From Entonaema liquescens (Eukaryota > Ascomycota > Sordariomycetes > Xylariales > Xylariaceae), in the NCBI GenBank assembly GCA_902805475.1, contig CADCSX010000007.1, positions 992,001-1,056,000 on the forward strand: 64,000 nt of DNA. Direction: 5' to 3'. Positions 24,673-36,215 of the stretch are shown one piece after another. The notes beneath the pieces were generated by a model. That model was not told where the DNA came from, made no database searches, and saw only the letters and a list, made by a program, of their open reading frames with translations. Made by a program: the position numbers and the translations under genes. The first letter of the stretch is position 1; each line of letters opens with the position of its first letter.

Positions 24673-24677
24673 AAGAC
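24673..24677. repeat. Target site duplication, right copy (AAGAC)
   Basis: Exact copy of 17386-17390, directly after the right LTR. It falls in what should be the 5' leader or core promoter of the downstream regulator gene. Confidence 0.9.
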
Positions 24678-24704
24678 CCTATATGTACTTTCTTTGGTTG
24701 GCTT

Positions 24705-26813
24705 ATGATATCAGCGCCTAATGTTACTGCTAATGGAGATGGGCTCCATGGGCATCCGAAACGTCGGTATAAGCGCACTCGAACTGGCTGTGAACGATGT
24801 CGTGCACAACACCGCAAGTGTAAGTGGACTATCAATGATATGACAGGGGATACCTACCTAGGTATACAAAGTAAAAGATATGCTGAACACATTACAGGTG
24901 ATGAAGAAAAGCCACAATGTCGGCGGTGTACCGATTCTGGAGCTGCGTGCAAGTATACTGCGCGCGTATCTTTTCTCGAGAAGAACTTCCGGACGGTAGT
25001 GGGACCTACCTCCTCAAAGCCGTCGTTAGTCTCAGCGGAGCGCGACTATCCCACTTTGGAAGTATGTTGACAATTTATTGGTTAATATCATAGTATTTAT
25101 TATAAGAACTGACACGATGCCTCGATTTCCAGTTTGTCCTCAACACGGATTCTTCTACAGAAAGAAATGTTTCTGGTTCATCCCTTACTGATGTGGTGAC
25201 AAATCATACTGAACAACCCCGGGAAGAGGGTATCGACGTCCCGGTATTGCTGTCTATATTCCCGATGACCATACCACGAATCGAGCAGAATGAGAATAGT
25301 CATCTCCAACGGAAAACCATCCAGAACCCTCAAACTGCCGAGCCTGGTGATGTTACCTGTTTAAACGATCGAAGCTTATCATTAGAATCACCACGTAGCG
25401 TGGCCAAGCAGTGGGAGAACAAGTGGCCCCTAGCTGGACGTAGTCCTCTCTCAGATGATGAGATTGACCTTCTGAAATACTACAACCATCATATTGCCCC
25501 TTGGGTAAGTGTCCGTTCTCGATAGACTCCAAAATAGACCGATCTTTCTGATTGTGAATACATACACTTGTATAGCTGGACGTCTATGATCAAACTCAAA
25601 CATTCAGCCAGCTTTTTACCCGACTGGCAATGGATTCACCTTGCGTGCTGGACGGAATATTACACATCTCTGCGGTATTCTCGGGCCGTCCGGTAGATAT
25701 AATAAAACGGCGTGGTGTTGGCGCTCTTCACCTCCAAGCTCTTTCAAGCCCGGTTGGTAAAGATATCGGACTCTTAGACGTCCGACTTATGACCAGTTTT
25801 GTGCTGGTGAGGGCGCGTCTTTTCGTTCAGGATGTTCCTGAGACGTGGCAGCCTACCTTTTATAAGGGCGGAAGCTCTTTTTGCCCTGACAAACTTCACT
25901 TGGTCGGTGTAGATGCAAGTCGAAAGCGAATATGGTCCAGCTGCCTGGCTCTACTCCCAAGATTAGGTATGTTATAACTTATTGGAATTGCTGGTGTGCA
26001 GCGTCTCCCTCTTCCTCTATTGATGGACCAATTATTCGAGTTCGTCATATTGCTCATTAGCTAATCGAAGTATCAACAAGTAAAGAAATCGCATATTACC
26101 TGATGAATCAGACATCCCCTGATTTGATTACTGGGCATATACATCGGTTTCTTTTTATAGCAAAGATGCATATTGATACCGACGGCCAATCCCAGAAAAT
26201 CCTACATGCCTCTTTCCGGTGCCTCGAGCTCCTTACTGACGTGATGAATCTTTGCCTTCCGGTGTCAGAAGGAGAAGACTACGTAGCGTCATCTCAAGCC
26301 GTAGTCGCGCCCTTGGTAGGAGCATCTCGTGTCGGGAAATGGAAGGAACTTCTAACCGAACTACAAAAATGGTATATGAACCGCCCAAGAGAGCTCCTTC
26401 AGTTGATAGAAACCGAAGGTCGTGGTGCTACATTTCCCATCATCATTTTTACCGGCGGTGCCGGTATAGCATCGAATATTCTCTATCACGCTTCTATGCT
26501 TTTGCTACTTGGCAACAAGCCACAATCGGTATCACTCACTGAACTGCATAGCAACTCAGAGCTAGACACGGCACAGATGTCGCCCCTTTGGCATGCCCGG
26601 CGCGTGTGCAGCATTGCTCTGAATAGTGAGCCAAAACATACGCACTGCTGGGACCCGTGCGTGATAGCGGCCTTCTCGCTTGCCGCACGGAAAATGTCGC
26701 ATCCAGCCCAGCAGAATGATATACTCGCATGTCTTAGCCGTGTCAAGGCGGCAGGATGGAATATTAATGGTCTAATTCAGAGACTGCGTGAGGAATGGGG
26801 TCCTATTGGTTGA
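24705..26813 (+). CDS. Zn2Cys6 fungal transcription factor
   Basis: Exons are 24705-24819, 24898-25061, 25133-25504, 25576-25966 and a last exon ending at 26813. Splicing the 78-bp first intron builds a canonical zinc cluster, CX2CX6CX6CX2CX6C, from GCERCRAQHRK + CDEEKPQCRRC + TDSGAAC. It is preceded by a basic KRRYKRTRTG segment. The C-terminal half has the features of the fungal-specific regulatory domain, including ARRVCSIALNS and WDPCVIAAFSLAARKM. I chose the ATG at 24705; the in-frame ATG at 24660 lies inside the LTR. The junction after 25966 is uncertain. One solution uses a short exon from about 26009 to an alternative donor and rejoins at 26112. Entering at 26061, where the frame is otherwise open, would shift phase, so a missing base there is possible. 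A nuclear DNA-binding regulator is expected; target genes unknown. The retrotransposon directly upstream probably separates it from its original promoter. Confidence 0.88.
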
Positions 26814-27938
26814 CATCGACATGCGGCCAGTTATACAGTTAGTCATATATGATGATGATGATTACTTTCTGTATAGTTAGAAAAGACAAGATTGGGTTTG
26901 AGATTGTGCTAAGGTATCTTGTCATAGGCAATATTCTAAGAGCTACGGTACTCATTGGATACCGTTAGCATATGAACTGACCAAGTTCCAGCATCCTGGA
27001 AAAGGGAAAATGATGATTAAGACAGGGAATGGGATACATGGCAGTAGATGAGGAAGAATTATATGAGTTTCTGGCTTTCTCGAAAGCGTTCCTGACTTTT
27101 GAATATGATTGTGACTCCAATCAGAAGATTGTATTTGCTTCTATGTAGCGTGTTCTAGAGGGTGCATGGACTGTCGTGGAATATATGTATATTGCAGAGG
27201 GTTTTTTTTTTTTTTTTTTTCTTCCCAAAGGCTACTTCCTTATGAAAAAGGGTTGACACTGAAGCTGACATTGACACTGAAATGCTTTGATAAGAGAAGG
27301 GCATGAAATACCTACCTAGTTGGAGTAACATATGTACTTAGGTACTTAACGACTTGACCTGGTTAACGCGTCCTGCAAGATGCGGTACGCGAACCATCTT
27401 TCAGATCCCTGTAACATGGATATGAGTTCTCAGATAAGTACCTCGTACCTTCTAAGGCCTTTCCAAATCAAGCTTATCGGTGTCTTATCGTAGTCTGAGC
27501 GCCACAATATTTTGATAAACTGGTGCAGCCATGCCATGAGTGGCTTGTGCTTGCTCTAGCACGGGCCAATGAAGAACGTTAAGCGTATCACGCTAGTCAA
27601 TCCGAGGTGGTAATTGCAGGGGAGGTAACAGCAAGTATCTGCTCTTTCTCAGCCTCATCAAACAAGCCTTACATTTTTCCAAAATCATCATCTTTTGAAT
27701 AAATCAGTTCTACTTGGCACGGCATTTGATTGCACGCAGGGCGCTTCAACCAGTTTCCTGCTTGCAATCCGATTTCCGAGAATGATGCCTTGAGTTGGGG
27801 GTGATTTCAGAACATCTCCAATCACCGCATCTATAATCTTATAATCTATTTACTCTTTACCTGTTTTTCACTCTTCCGCCTCTTTATCAATACCGTCGCA
27901 ATTGTATATTCATCGGCATCTCCAGAATCTCATTCAAC
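26814..27938. other. Intergenic region and CTR9 promoter
   Basis: About 1.1 kb with no supportable gene. A run of 19 T residues lies near 27202-27220. The last 100 bp before CTR9 are pyrimidine-rich, as is usual for promoters of constitutive fungal genes. Confidence 0.6.
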
Positions 27939-30900
27939 ATGTCGGCCACGCGAAATGGCCACGCTAACGGTGGTTCAAATGGCGACGTGATTCCCATACC
28001 AGTCAGCAAACGATTCTCCGACATACCTAGCGCGATCGATATTCCTGTCCAGGGTGACCAAGAAGATGAAGCTGTCGAAATCGATCTGGAGGACCTCGTC
28101 GATGATCCAACCGAACTCTGCACACTATTCGAGAACGAGCGTGCCGCGCGAACCTATTGGATGACAGTTTCCCTCGCGTACGCGAAGCAGAAGAAGATTG
28201 ACCATGCTATCGAAATGCTTAACCGAGGCGGTAACGCCATGCAAGACAACAACCCCAAAGAGAAGCTCAGCATAATCACCTGCTTATGTTGGATGTATCT
28301 CTGGAAGAGTCGCGAAGCACCACGTGTCGCACCTGAGGGCGCGCTCTTATCTGAAGCTAAAACCAAAGACTACTACCTTCAATTAGCTACCTCTTCCCTC
28401 AACGATGCATCGCGTATAAACCCAGCATTTCCGCCACTATTTCTAGCCCGTGGAGTGCTACAACTTTTGAAGGCATCGCTACAGGCGCCTTCTAAGGCAC
28501 CCGGAGCTGGTCATATCGACCAAGACAAGGCCGATCTACTGAAGAGCGCCCTCAAGGCTTTCGATCAAGCGAGTAAGGTGTCGCAGGGGAAGAATATGTT
28601 AGCCCTACTTGGGAGAGCGAGGGCATTATTTGGTCTTGGCAACTACAAGGAGTCGCTGGAGGCGTACCAGAATGTTCTGAGGAAAATGCCTGACTTGGTG
28701 GACCCGGATCCTCGAATTGGAATAGGATGTTGTTTCTGGCAACTCAGACACAAGGAAGATGCGAAACAGGCCTGGGAGAGGTGTCTCGAGATTAATCCGG
28801 AATCGAAGACAGCCAACATCCTCCTAGGCTTATACTATCTTGACGCTAGCAGCCGAGTTCCTACGAATAGCCCTGAGTTTATTCGACTTTACAAGAAGGC
28901 TATGACCGAATATACACAAAAGTCCTTTAAGATCGACAAAAACCAGCCCCTAACATGCGCAACTTTCGCTAGCTACTTCTTGTCCAGCAGAAATCTTGCT
29001 CACGTCGATTCTCTAGCCAACAAAGCCATCCAGTACACCGACGTGAACGCGATTGCAAGTGATGGTTGGTATCTTCTTGCTCGAAAAGAACATTTCAGCG
29101 GAAATGTTGAAACTGCCGCCGATTACTACCGCCGTGCGGACGAAGCCAGAGGTGGCCTCGAAAGGGGTTACCTACCTGCGAAATTCGGTGTTGCCCAACT
29201 TTCAGTTTTGAACAATGATTTGGGAGAAGCTAAGCTTCGACTGGAGAAGATTATCCAATCAGCAAACAAGAATGAGCGAAATTACGAAGCTATGATCCTT
29301 TTGGGCACCCTGTATGCCGAAGAAGTGTTCGCTAATCAATATGCTGCCGCTAAAGAAGATAAGTCTGCAGAGATGCGAAAGGCTATAGAATATCTGGAGC
29401 ATGTTCGCACAGCTTGGAAAGACCCCAAGAAGAACTTATCCCCAGATTCAGCAATTTTACTAAATCTTGCACGTCTCTACGAGAGTGACCATCCAGACAA
29501 GGCCCTCGAATGCCTCTTACAGGTTGAGCAGCTCGAGTTGGACCAAATACCTGCTTCGGAACATCCAGCCGACATCGAGGATGAGTCCGCCCTACGCAAT
29601 GCGTTACGCAAGAACCTTCCCCGCAACTACTTAACAATATCGGCTGTTTCTATTCTCAGGCCGAGAAGCATGATCTAGCCAGCCAGATGTTCGAAGCTGC
29701 GTTAAGTTCCTGCATGCGAATTGGGGAGAAGGGTGAAGACATGGATACAGATGCATTGGTTACCACCATAAGCTTTAACTTGGGTAGGAGTTACGAGTCC
29801 CAGGGTCTCGTGGATCAGGCCGTTGAGGTCTACGAGAAGCTAGTAGCTCGCCACGATGACTACATAGATGCTAAGGCTCGACTGGCTTATATCAAACTAC
29901 GCAAAAATCCCAATAAGGAAGGCCCTGACGCCGTCGCGCAATTGCAGCAAGACAATTCTTCTGACCTGGAAGTTCGTGCTCTGTACGGCTGGTACCTTGG
30001 TCGCGTAAGTTCCCGGAAGAAGTCGGGCAACGTTAACGAAGACCCGGAACTACGACATTATAAGCATACCCTCCAATACCACGACAAGCATGACCGTTAT
30101 GCTTTGGTCGGTATGGGCAATTTGTATATGATGGCTGCTCGTGAGATGCGTCGGGAAACCGACCAAGAGAAGCAAAAGCGATCTGCTACCTACACCCGTG
30201 CTGTTGAGTTTTTTGACAAGGCACTACAATTAGATCCGAAGAACGCTCATGCCGCTCAGGGCATCGCTATCGCACTCGTTGAAGATAAGAAAGACTACAA
30301 GAATGCGCTTCCGATATTCCTAAAGGTTCGCGAAACCGTCAAAGATCCAAATGTTTATATCAACATTGGACATATATATGCGGAGTTGCGACAGTATTCG
30401 AAAGCAATCGAGAGTTACGAGACGGCGCTCGCCAAAGAGGGCAAGGCAAATGACCCAGGTATTTTAGCGTGCCTCGGTCGGACTTGGTTGAATAGGGGCA
30501 GACACGAGCGAAGTATTGATGCGTATAAAACCGCTCTATCATACGCAAAGAAGGTAAGACCAACAGGAAAAAATCTTGCATGATGTTCAAAGCTAACAAG
30601 TTCCCAGGCTCTTGAAGTCTCTCCGGATCAGGTTCACTTCAAGTTCAATGTTGCATTTGTTCAAATCCAGCAAGTCCAGCACATTATGAATGTGCCTGAG
30701 ACACAGCGTACACTCGCTGAACTCGAGGAGGCTTTTGAAGGTCTTGAAGCAGCCATTCTCGCTCTAGATGATATTGCTACTCACCAACAACCGCCGTATC
30801 CTAAGGCTGATCTCGAGCAACGAGCAAACATGGCTCGCAACACACAACGCAAACAGCTCGGTCGTCAAATTGAGAGCCAGAAGGAATATGAAGAGAAGAA

Positions 30901-31675
30901 TAAGGAGAAGCTTGCAGCAGCTCTAGAACAACGACAGGCCGAGTTAAGACGGCGAGAAGAGGAACGGCAGAAGGCACTTGCGTTAGAGGAAGAACGACGA
31001 GAGAAGATCCGCAAGGAACGTGAGGAAATCATAGCCCGTGACAGAGCGATAGCCGAGCAGCGAGCCGAGGAAGAAATGGCTGCCCAACAAGCCGAAATGA
31101 CTACGGATAGTGAAACAGGTCAGAAAGTCAAGAGAAAGCGGAAGACCAGGCCTAAGTCGAGCGGCGAGGCTAAGCCCAAGGGTCGCTCACGGAAGAAGAA
31201 GGTTGACAGCGATGGGGAGGAGAATGAGTCGGAAGAGGAACGCCAACCAAAGAAGAAGCGTAAGCTTGCGTCCAAGAAGGAGTCAAGCAAGTACAAGTCT
31301 GCAGAAATCGTGGTTGATAGTTCGGATGATGAAGATGCCCTCGAGCGTGCCGAGCGTGCCCTGGAGAAGCACTCGTCAGCCCCCGCAGATGTCGATGACG
31401 CGTCGAGAGCTGGTGACGATGGGGATCGAATGGAGGTAGACAACGCAGCTGGACAGAACGATGATGAGGATGAGGAGGAAGAAGTAGCAACCAACCGTGC
31501 ACCAGTCAAGCGAGCTCGGCGTGGTAGGGTTCTTGATGATAGCGATGAAGAGGATGAAGGTGAAGTTGGTGATACCGCGAACGCTGTCGCTAACGGAGAA
31601 TCCGATGCTGAACCAACGACAGGCGCTGCAGATACTAGCATGGCAGATGTTGCAGACGAGGACGAAGAGGATTAA
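27939..31675 (+). CDS. CTR9: Paf1 complex subunit Ctr9 (one frame break)
   Basis: This subunit of the RNA polymerase II-associated Paf1 complex acts in elongation and histone modification in the nucleus. Most of the protein is tetratricopeptide repeats, for example AAQGIAIALVEDKKDYKNALPIF and INIGHIYAELRQYSKAIESYE. A long charged coiled coil follows (about 30830-31090). The C-terminal tail alternates K/R-rich and D/E-rich stretches with probable nuclear localisation signals (KRKRKTRPK, PKKKRKLASKK). The only clear intron is 30554-30607. The frame breaks at about 29633, where TTAACAAT reads correctly only if TTAAACAAT is assumed, restoring NYLNNIGCFYSQAEKHD. Allowing for that single missing A the protein has 1,227 residues, normal for fungal Ctr9. 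Ctr9 loss is usually severe, so assembly error is more likely than a real mutation. Confidence 0.93.
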
Positions 31676-32016
31676 AATGATGTGTTTGTATAGTATAAAA
31701 GGAGCGTATTGTTACGGCACGGTTTTCTAGTAGACCTTGGCTGCTTAGGCACTTGAGATTATTCCTATGAATTTAGGACATTAATGAAATTCAATACCTA
31801 TCTTAGGTAATTTACAGACTGCTGGAGGACTACGGCTATGAAGCAAAAGTACTAGTTACCGTTATTAGGATATGAAGACGTAATTGAATTTATGCTACTA
31901 ATGGATTTAAGCACGGCAGTATTACCTATGCCGAATTAACATCCGGGATCGCATTTCACCTCGCGAAACCAACTCAACTACATAATATTCTAAAACTTAA
32001 TACTCACATATTTGTA
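31676..32016. other. Short intergenic region between CTR9 and the PrpF-like gene
   Basis: About 340 bp between two co-directional genes. It must contain the CTR9 terminator and the next promoter. No other feature is recognised. Confidence 0.5.
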
Positions 32017-33230
32017 ATGCAAATGAGGCCCCTAGCTTTTACATGTCAGGCGCTTTGCCGGACGGCCTATTTAGCTTCTTCTAGGGGTCTCAATGGGATA
32101 AAATCAGTATCCACAACGAGCTCCGGCCGCAGCTTTCCGGCGCTCTTCGTCCGCGGCGGAACATCCAACGGCTTGGTCATCCAGCGCCAGCACCTCCCGC
32201 CACAGGACCAATGGCACACCATACTCCCCGCGGCGATGGGATCACCGGACCCGTACGGCAGGCAGCTGAACGGGATGGGCGGGGGATATCGTCGACGTCG
32301 AAGATATGCGTCCTGGCGCCGTCGACGCGGGTGGAAGCGGACGTCGACTTCACGTTCGTGCAGGTCGGGATCGGAGACGGGGTGCTGGATCTCGCGGGGA
32401 ATTGCGGGAATATGTCTTCGGCAGTCGGGCCGGTGGCTTGGGATGAGGGGTTGGTAGGGGACAAGGGGAAGGTGGGAGATGGGGAGGCCCTGGTTAGGAT
32501 TTTTAATACAAATACGTCCAAGATCATACACTCGCGATTTAGAGTCGTTGGTGATCCGCCGGTTTACTGCCCCAATGGCGATTACGAGATGGACGGTGTT
32601 CCGGGGACGCAGTCGAAAATCACGTTGAGCTTTCTGGACCCCGCTGGAGCGAAGACGGGAAAGGCGCTGCCGACTGGGAATGCGGTGGATACGTTGACGC
32701 TACCGAATGGCCACACTATTGAGGCTTCCTTGGTCGATGTGTCGAATCCGGGAGTGTTTGTCCGCATAGACGATTTGGGTATCAAAGACGCTACCCCGAC
32801 TAATTTCAATCCTCAAGTTGTCAAGTCGAACCCAGTCCTCAATGCTAGATTAGAGGCCATCCGACGAGCGGGCACGGCGAAAATGGGACTAGATCCAGAC
32901 ACAAAAAGCGTACCGAAGATTGTGCTGCTGTTCTCGGATGCGGGCTCGGCGGATGTTGATATCAGGTGTCTGGCGCTGTCGATGGGACAGGCGCATAAGG
33001 CTGTGCCCCTGACTCTGGCTTTGTGCCTAGGCGCGGCCGCGAATATGCCGGGGACTCTGCCCGCACAGGTCCGTAGCGACATAAGAGAGAAGAGTGAGAA
33101 TTCACCGGTCGTCATTGGACATCCTAGTGGAACGGTAGAGATCGGAGCAACGACTGAAGATGGTCGGATTGTCTCGGCGGATTTACTTCGTACGGCTAGG
33201 GTTTTAATGAAGGGGTGGGTTTATTATTGA
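32017..33230 (+). CDS. PrpF-like isomerase (one frame break)
   Basis: The protein belongs to the PrpF family (2-methylaconitate cis-trans isomerase, 4-oxalomesaconate tautomerase and relatives), which moves a double bond in unsaturated tricarboxylates. Family segments are FVRGGTSNGLVI near the start, MGSPDPYGRQLNGMGGG, STSKICVL, VGIGDGVLDLAGNCGNMSSAVG, and NPGVFVRIDDLG. The first 40 residues are rich in Arg, Ser and Leu without acidic residues, so mitochondrial import is likely. The frame breaks in the G-run at 32281-32285. One more G gives GMGGGISSTSK and a 404-residue protein of normal length. As in CLA4, the error is a missing base in a homopolymer. The exact substrate in fungi is not known to me. 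Confidence 0.87.
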
Positions 33231-34067
33231 GACGACCAAGAGGTTACTCCAGTGTAGTATGCCCGTAAATCAGCAGTGAAGAGTGACGTGAGCTAAGAAA
33301 TTCTGCCTATTCCCGTCTCTTAAGATTCTCAATATTTAGGGGATCTTCATTGAAAAGGGGGCATTGCTAATACTCTATACAGTCGGGCGCTACTCAAAGG
33401 CGCGCTATTCATGCGTCTTCAATATCGAGCACCCAATCGTCTCACGACTCCGCCACATACATCCAAATAATCCCGCAGATCTGGTCTGATCTAAGAATGC
33501 CCTCAGGATAGCTAGGAGCAAGAACTGCGGAGTGCATAGCGCAGCGGAGCCTGCCACGTATGAGGCTGTGATGGTACCGGGAGGTGAGTCTCGCCTGCAT
33601 AAAAATCCAATAGTGTTTGCGTTTTCATTCATGAGGCTTATCAGTCCAAAATGGTTGAAAATATGTAGCAGCTAACAACATTCCTGCGTGACTACCTACC
33701 TAAGGTATGAATGAGTTTACTCCAATGAGCTAGGGATTTTATTGACTGAAGGCTACCTACGCTGCCGGGTCGCATATATGGCCTGGGTATTTGGTATTTT
33801 CTAAATCGTTCGAGGTCAGGAATACCTAGCCTATAACATCATGTCGAGGGAGCATAGCCTAGCACAAGCAACGTGCTTCATGACACTCTCTACCGTTACA
33901 TAACTTGTCGGCTGGGTTACGATTTCCTATTTGTTGTCACAATGCAGGAAATATAAAGACACCTCTCACGGCCGAGTTTCCCTTTGAACAGGAGGTTAAC
34001 TTGGAAGACCGGTATCGCATTCATTAACCACATTATACTAATTCTGTTCTTCAGTCAACACAACATA
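33231..34067. other. Intergenic region upstream of the HET-domain gene
   Basis: About 840 bp with no supportable gene; small open frames are not conserved in any way I can see. Confidence 0.55.
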
Positions 34068-36215
34068 ATGAGTTCGGAAAATCTAACAAGAACGGTGATG
34101 CTTAGCAGAGTGTCCCCGAAAAAGACTGTCACTAAAAACGAGGCTGGGATCCATAAAGTTCCTATAATACAACTGCACACGCTCAGTCGCGATGAGCTCT
34201 GCGATGATCTGCCCAGTTACGGTGGGCTCTACCATTATAGGCCCCGTCTGGATAGAGTCTTTGAAAAATATCTCTGCCCAGATAAGGAAAAGTGGCGAAT
34301 CTGCGATTGGCATAGTAAAGATATCTTCTTGCGCAAAACCGAAGTTGATACATGTGCTTTCTGCCAAACAATCCACGATACCTCCTCTCCCTCTCAAGTT
34401 TCACAAGCGATCTCACCAAGACCCTTCAACTACGTCACACCTGCGAAGATTGACGAAACACCACTCGCAAAATATACCATTTCCGACAGTTTATTCCATT
34501 CTCCGTGGACTTATGTGGACCAACTCTTCGGAACCTCGTTTAACTGGGCTCAGAGTCAGATTTCGGATTGTCTGAATTTACATGTGAAGTGTCGTCAAGC
34601 CTACGAATCCTCTTCATTTACACCCTCACGCCTAATTAACGTTAGCGTTAAGGAACTAGGAGAGGATGTAGTGCTTGAGGATAGGGCTTTCATTCTTCCA
34701 GGGCCGAGATATGTTGCGCTCAGTTACTGCTGGGGTGGCTACGATCCGGACTGCATGACTACCGTAAACAGCTTAGAAGAGAACATGCGGAGAATTCCAT
34801 GGTCGAAATTACCGACGACTTTCAAGGATGCAGTTAGATTTACACGAAATCTCGGCATTAAGTACTTGTGGATCGATAGCGTTTGTATAATCCAACACGA
34901 TAAGAGGGATTGGCACCAACAGGCAGGGCTAATGTGGGATATATACAAACACTCTTACGTGACATTAGCTGCCTTGTATGGTAGTTCAAGCAAAGCTGGG
35001 CTCCGTTCGACTTCGATGGAGAATGAACTAGTTAAGGTGATAGAGCTTTCAACGGCTGATCGTCGTTGGCCCGTTTACGCACGACTTTCCCATTACCTAC
35101 AAAGTAGGTTCAGTTTTTACTCGGCCAAATACGTAAAGAATTCATCACCTCTACTGTCTCGAGCCTGGGCATATCAAGAGCGCATGATTAGCCCGAGGGT
35201 GCTTTACTTCACGGAATGCGAGATCATATTCCAATGTTTATCTCGTTGCTCTTGCGAATGTGACGCAGTTGGACATGAGTTTTTACAGACCCAGAAGCCT
35301 GCTCTCATACACAGTAGATATATTGACATATTCAAACCCAAAAATCAACATACAAATACACCAATGTCAATCAAAATGGATAAGAATCCACGGCAATGGA
35401 TTTCGGCGACGTGGAGAGATATCGTGACGGAGTACAGTGGCTTGTTATTGACCAGATCGGAGGATAGACTGGTGGCTCTCGGAGCTATGGCAAAACAATT
35501 CCAAAATTTGCGCCGTGACGAAATCTACCTAGCGGGTCTATGGTCAGGGTCATTGATCGAAGACCTGGTTTGGAAGTGCTCCTATCCGCCTCAGAAAGGA
35601 AGCAGGCGATACCGGGAAAACGCTCTAGGGAGGTTATACTCTTTCCCGACATGGTCATGGGCATCTTTGCAGAGTGCTGTTGACTTCCCCAAATACGAAA
35701 ACTTTTTCCAAAAGATATGGGTCGCAAAGGTCTTAGAAGCCTCATGTAGTTACGACGGGCATAGTTCCTTAGGTGTCCTGACAAAAAGTTATCTGAAACT
35801 ACGAGGCGAACTAATACCTGCCGAGCTGGAGTGGCACGATGATACGAAGTGCAATATTTCTATTCCGCATTTTGGGCATTGGGCAGACCTGATGAATTCA
35901 TTGAGTGGCCGTCCGTTCGAGATCTACTCTGAGACGATAATTATGGACCACGATAATAATGGCTACCAATGTATGCCCCGGCGCCAGACAGTATACCTTC
36001 TTTGGATGGTAGCCGATTACAGAACAGTCAACAAGGAAAATGTATCACGATACTACTTGATCCTTCGCCGCGAAGAAGAGGGCAAAGACGTCTTTTCCAG
36101 GGCAGGTGTTGTAGAATACAAAGCCTATCTTATGGAACACAGAGACGAAGAGCACGCCTTCGCGTGGGATGTTCTTGATAAGAATAGTGTTATGACAGAA
36201 TGCGAGATCCGCTGA
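34068..36215 (+). CDS. HET-domain protein
   Basis: This single-exon gene encodes 715 residues. The HET domain begins with RYVALSYCWGG at about residue 213, continues with KYLWIDSVCIIQHDKRDW at about 265 and YKHSYVTLAAL, and ends with RAWAYQERMISPRVLYF at about 364. HET domains trigger cell death during vegetative incompatibility in filamentous fungi, often with partner NLR-like proteins; none is adjacent here. The N-terminal 100 residues contain a CDWHSKDIF...CAFCQTIHD cluster of Cys and His that could bind metal, but I do not recognise a named domain. I chose the ATG at 34068; the frame opens upstream at a TTG at 33984 with no good start. No membrane segment is seen. Confidence 0.92.
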   Translation: MSSENLTRTVMLSRVSPKKTVTKNEAGIHKVPIIQLHTLSRDELCDDLPSYGGLYHYRPRLDRVFEKYLCPDKEKWRICDWHSKDIFLRKTEVDTCAFCQTIHDTSSPSQVSQAISPRPFNYVTPAKIDETPLAKYTISDSLFHSPWTYVDQLFGTSFNWAQSQISDCLNLHVKCRQAYESSSFTPSRLINVSVKELGEDVVLEDRAFILPGPRYVALSYCWGGYDPDCMTTVNSLEENMRRIPWSKLPTTFKDAVRFTRNLGIKYLWIDSVCIIQHDKRDWHQQAGLMWDIYKHSYVTLAALYGSSSKAGLRSTSMENELVKVIELSTADRRWPVYARLSHYLQSRFSFYSAKYVKNSSPLLSRAWAYQERMISPRVLYFTECEIIFQCLSRCSCECDAVGHEFLQTQKPALIHSRYIDIFKPKNQHTNTPMSIKMDKNPRQWISATWRDIVTEYSGLLLTRSEDRLVALGAMAKQFQNLRRDEIYLAGLWSGSLIEDLVWKCSYPPQKGSRRYRENALGRLYSFPTWSWASLQSAVDFPKYENFFQKIWVAKVLEASCSYDGHSSLGVLTKSYLKLRGELIPAELEWHDDTKCNISIPHFGHWADLMNSLSGRPFEIYSETIIMDHDNNGYQCMPRRQTVYLLWMVADYRTVNKENVSRYYLILRREEEGKDVFSRAGVVEYKAYLMEHRDEEHAFAWDVLDKNSVMTECEIR

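Noticed and set aside
24660..24704. Earlier ATG for the Zn2Cys6 gene
   Set aside because: It lies inside the LTR, so it cannot be the ancestral start. It was kept only as a possible chimeric start.
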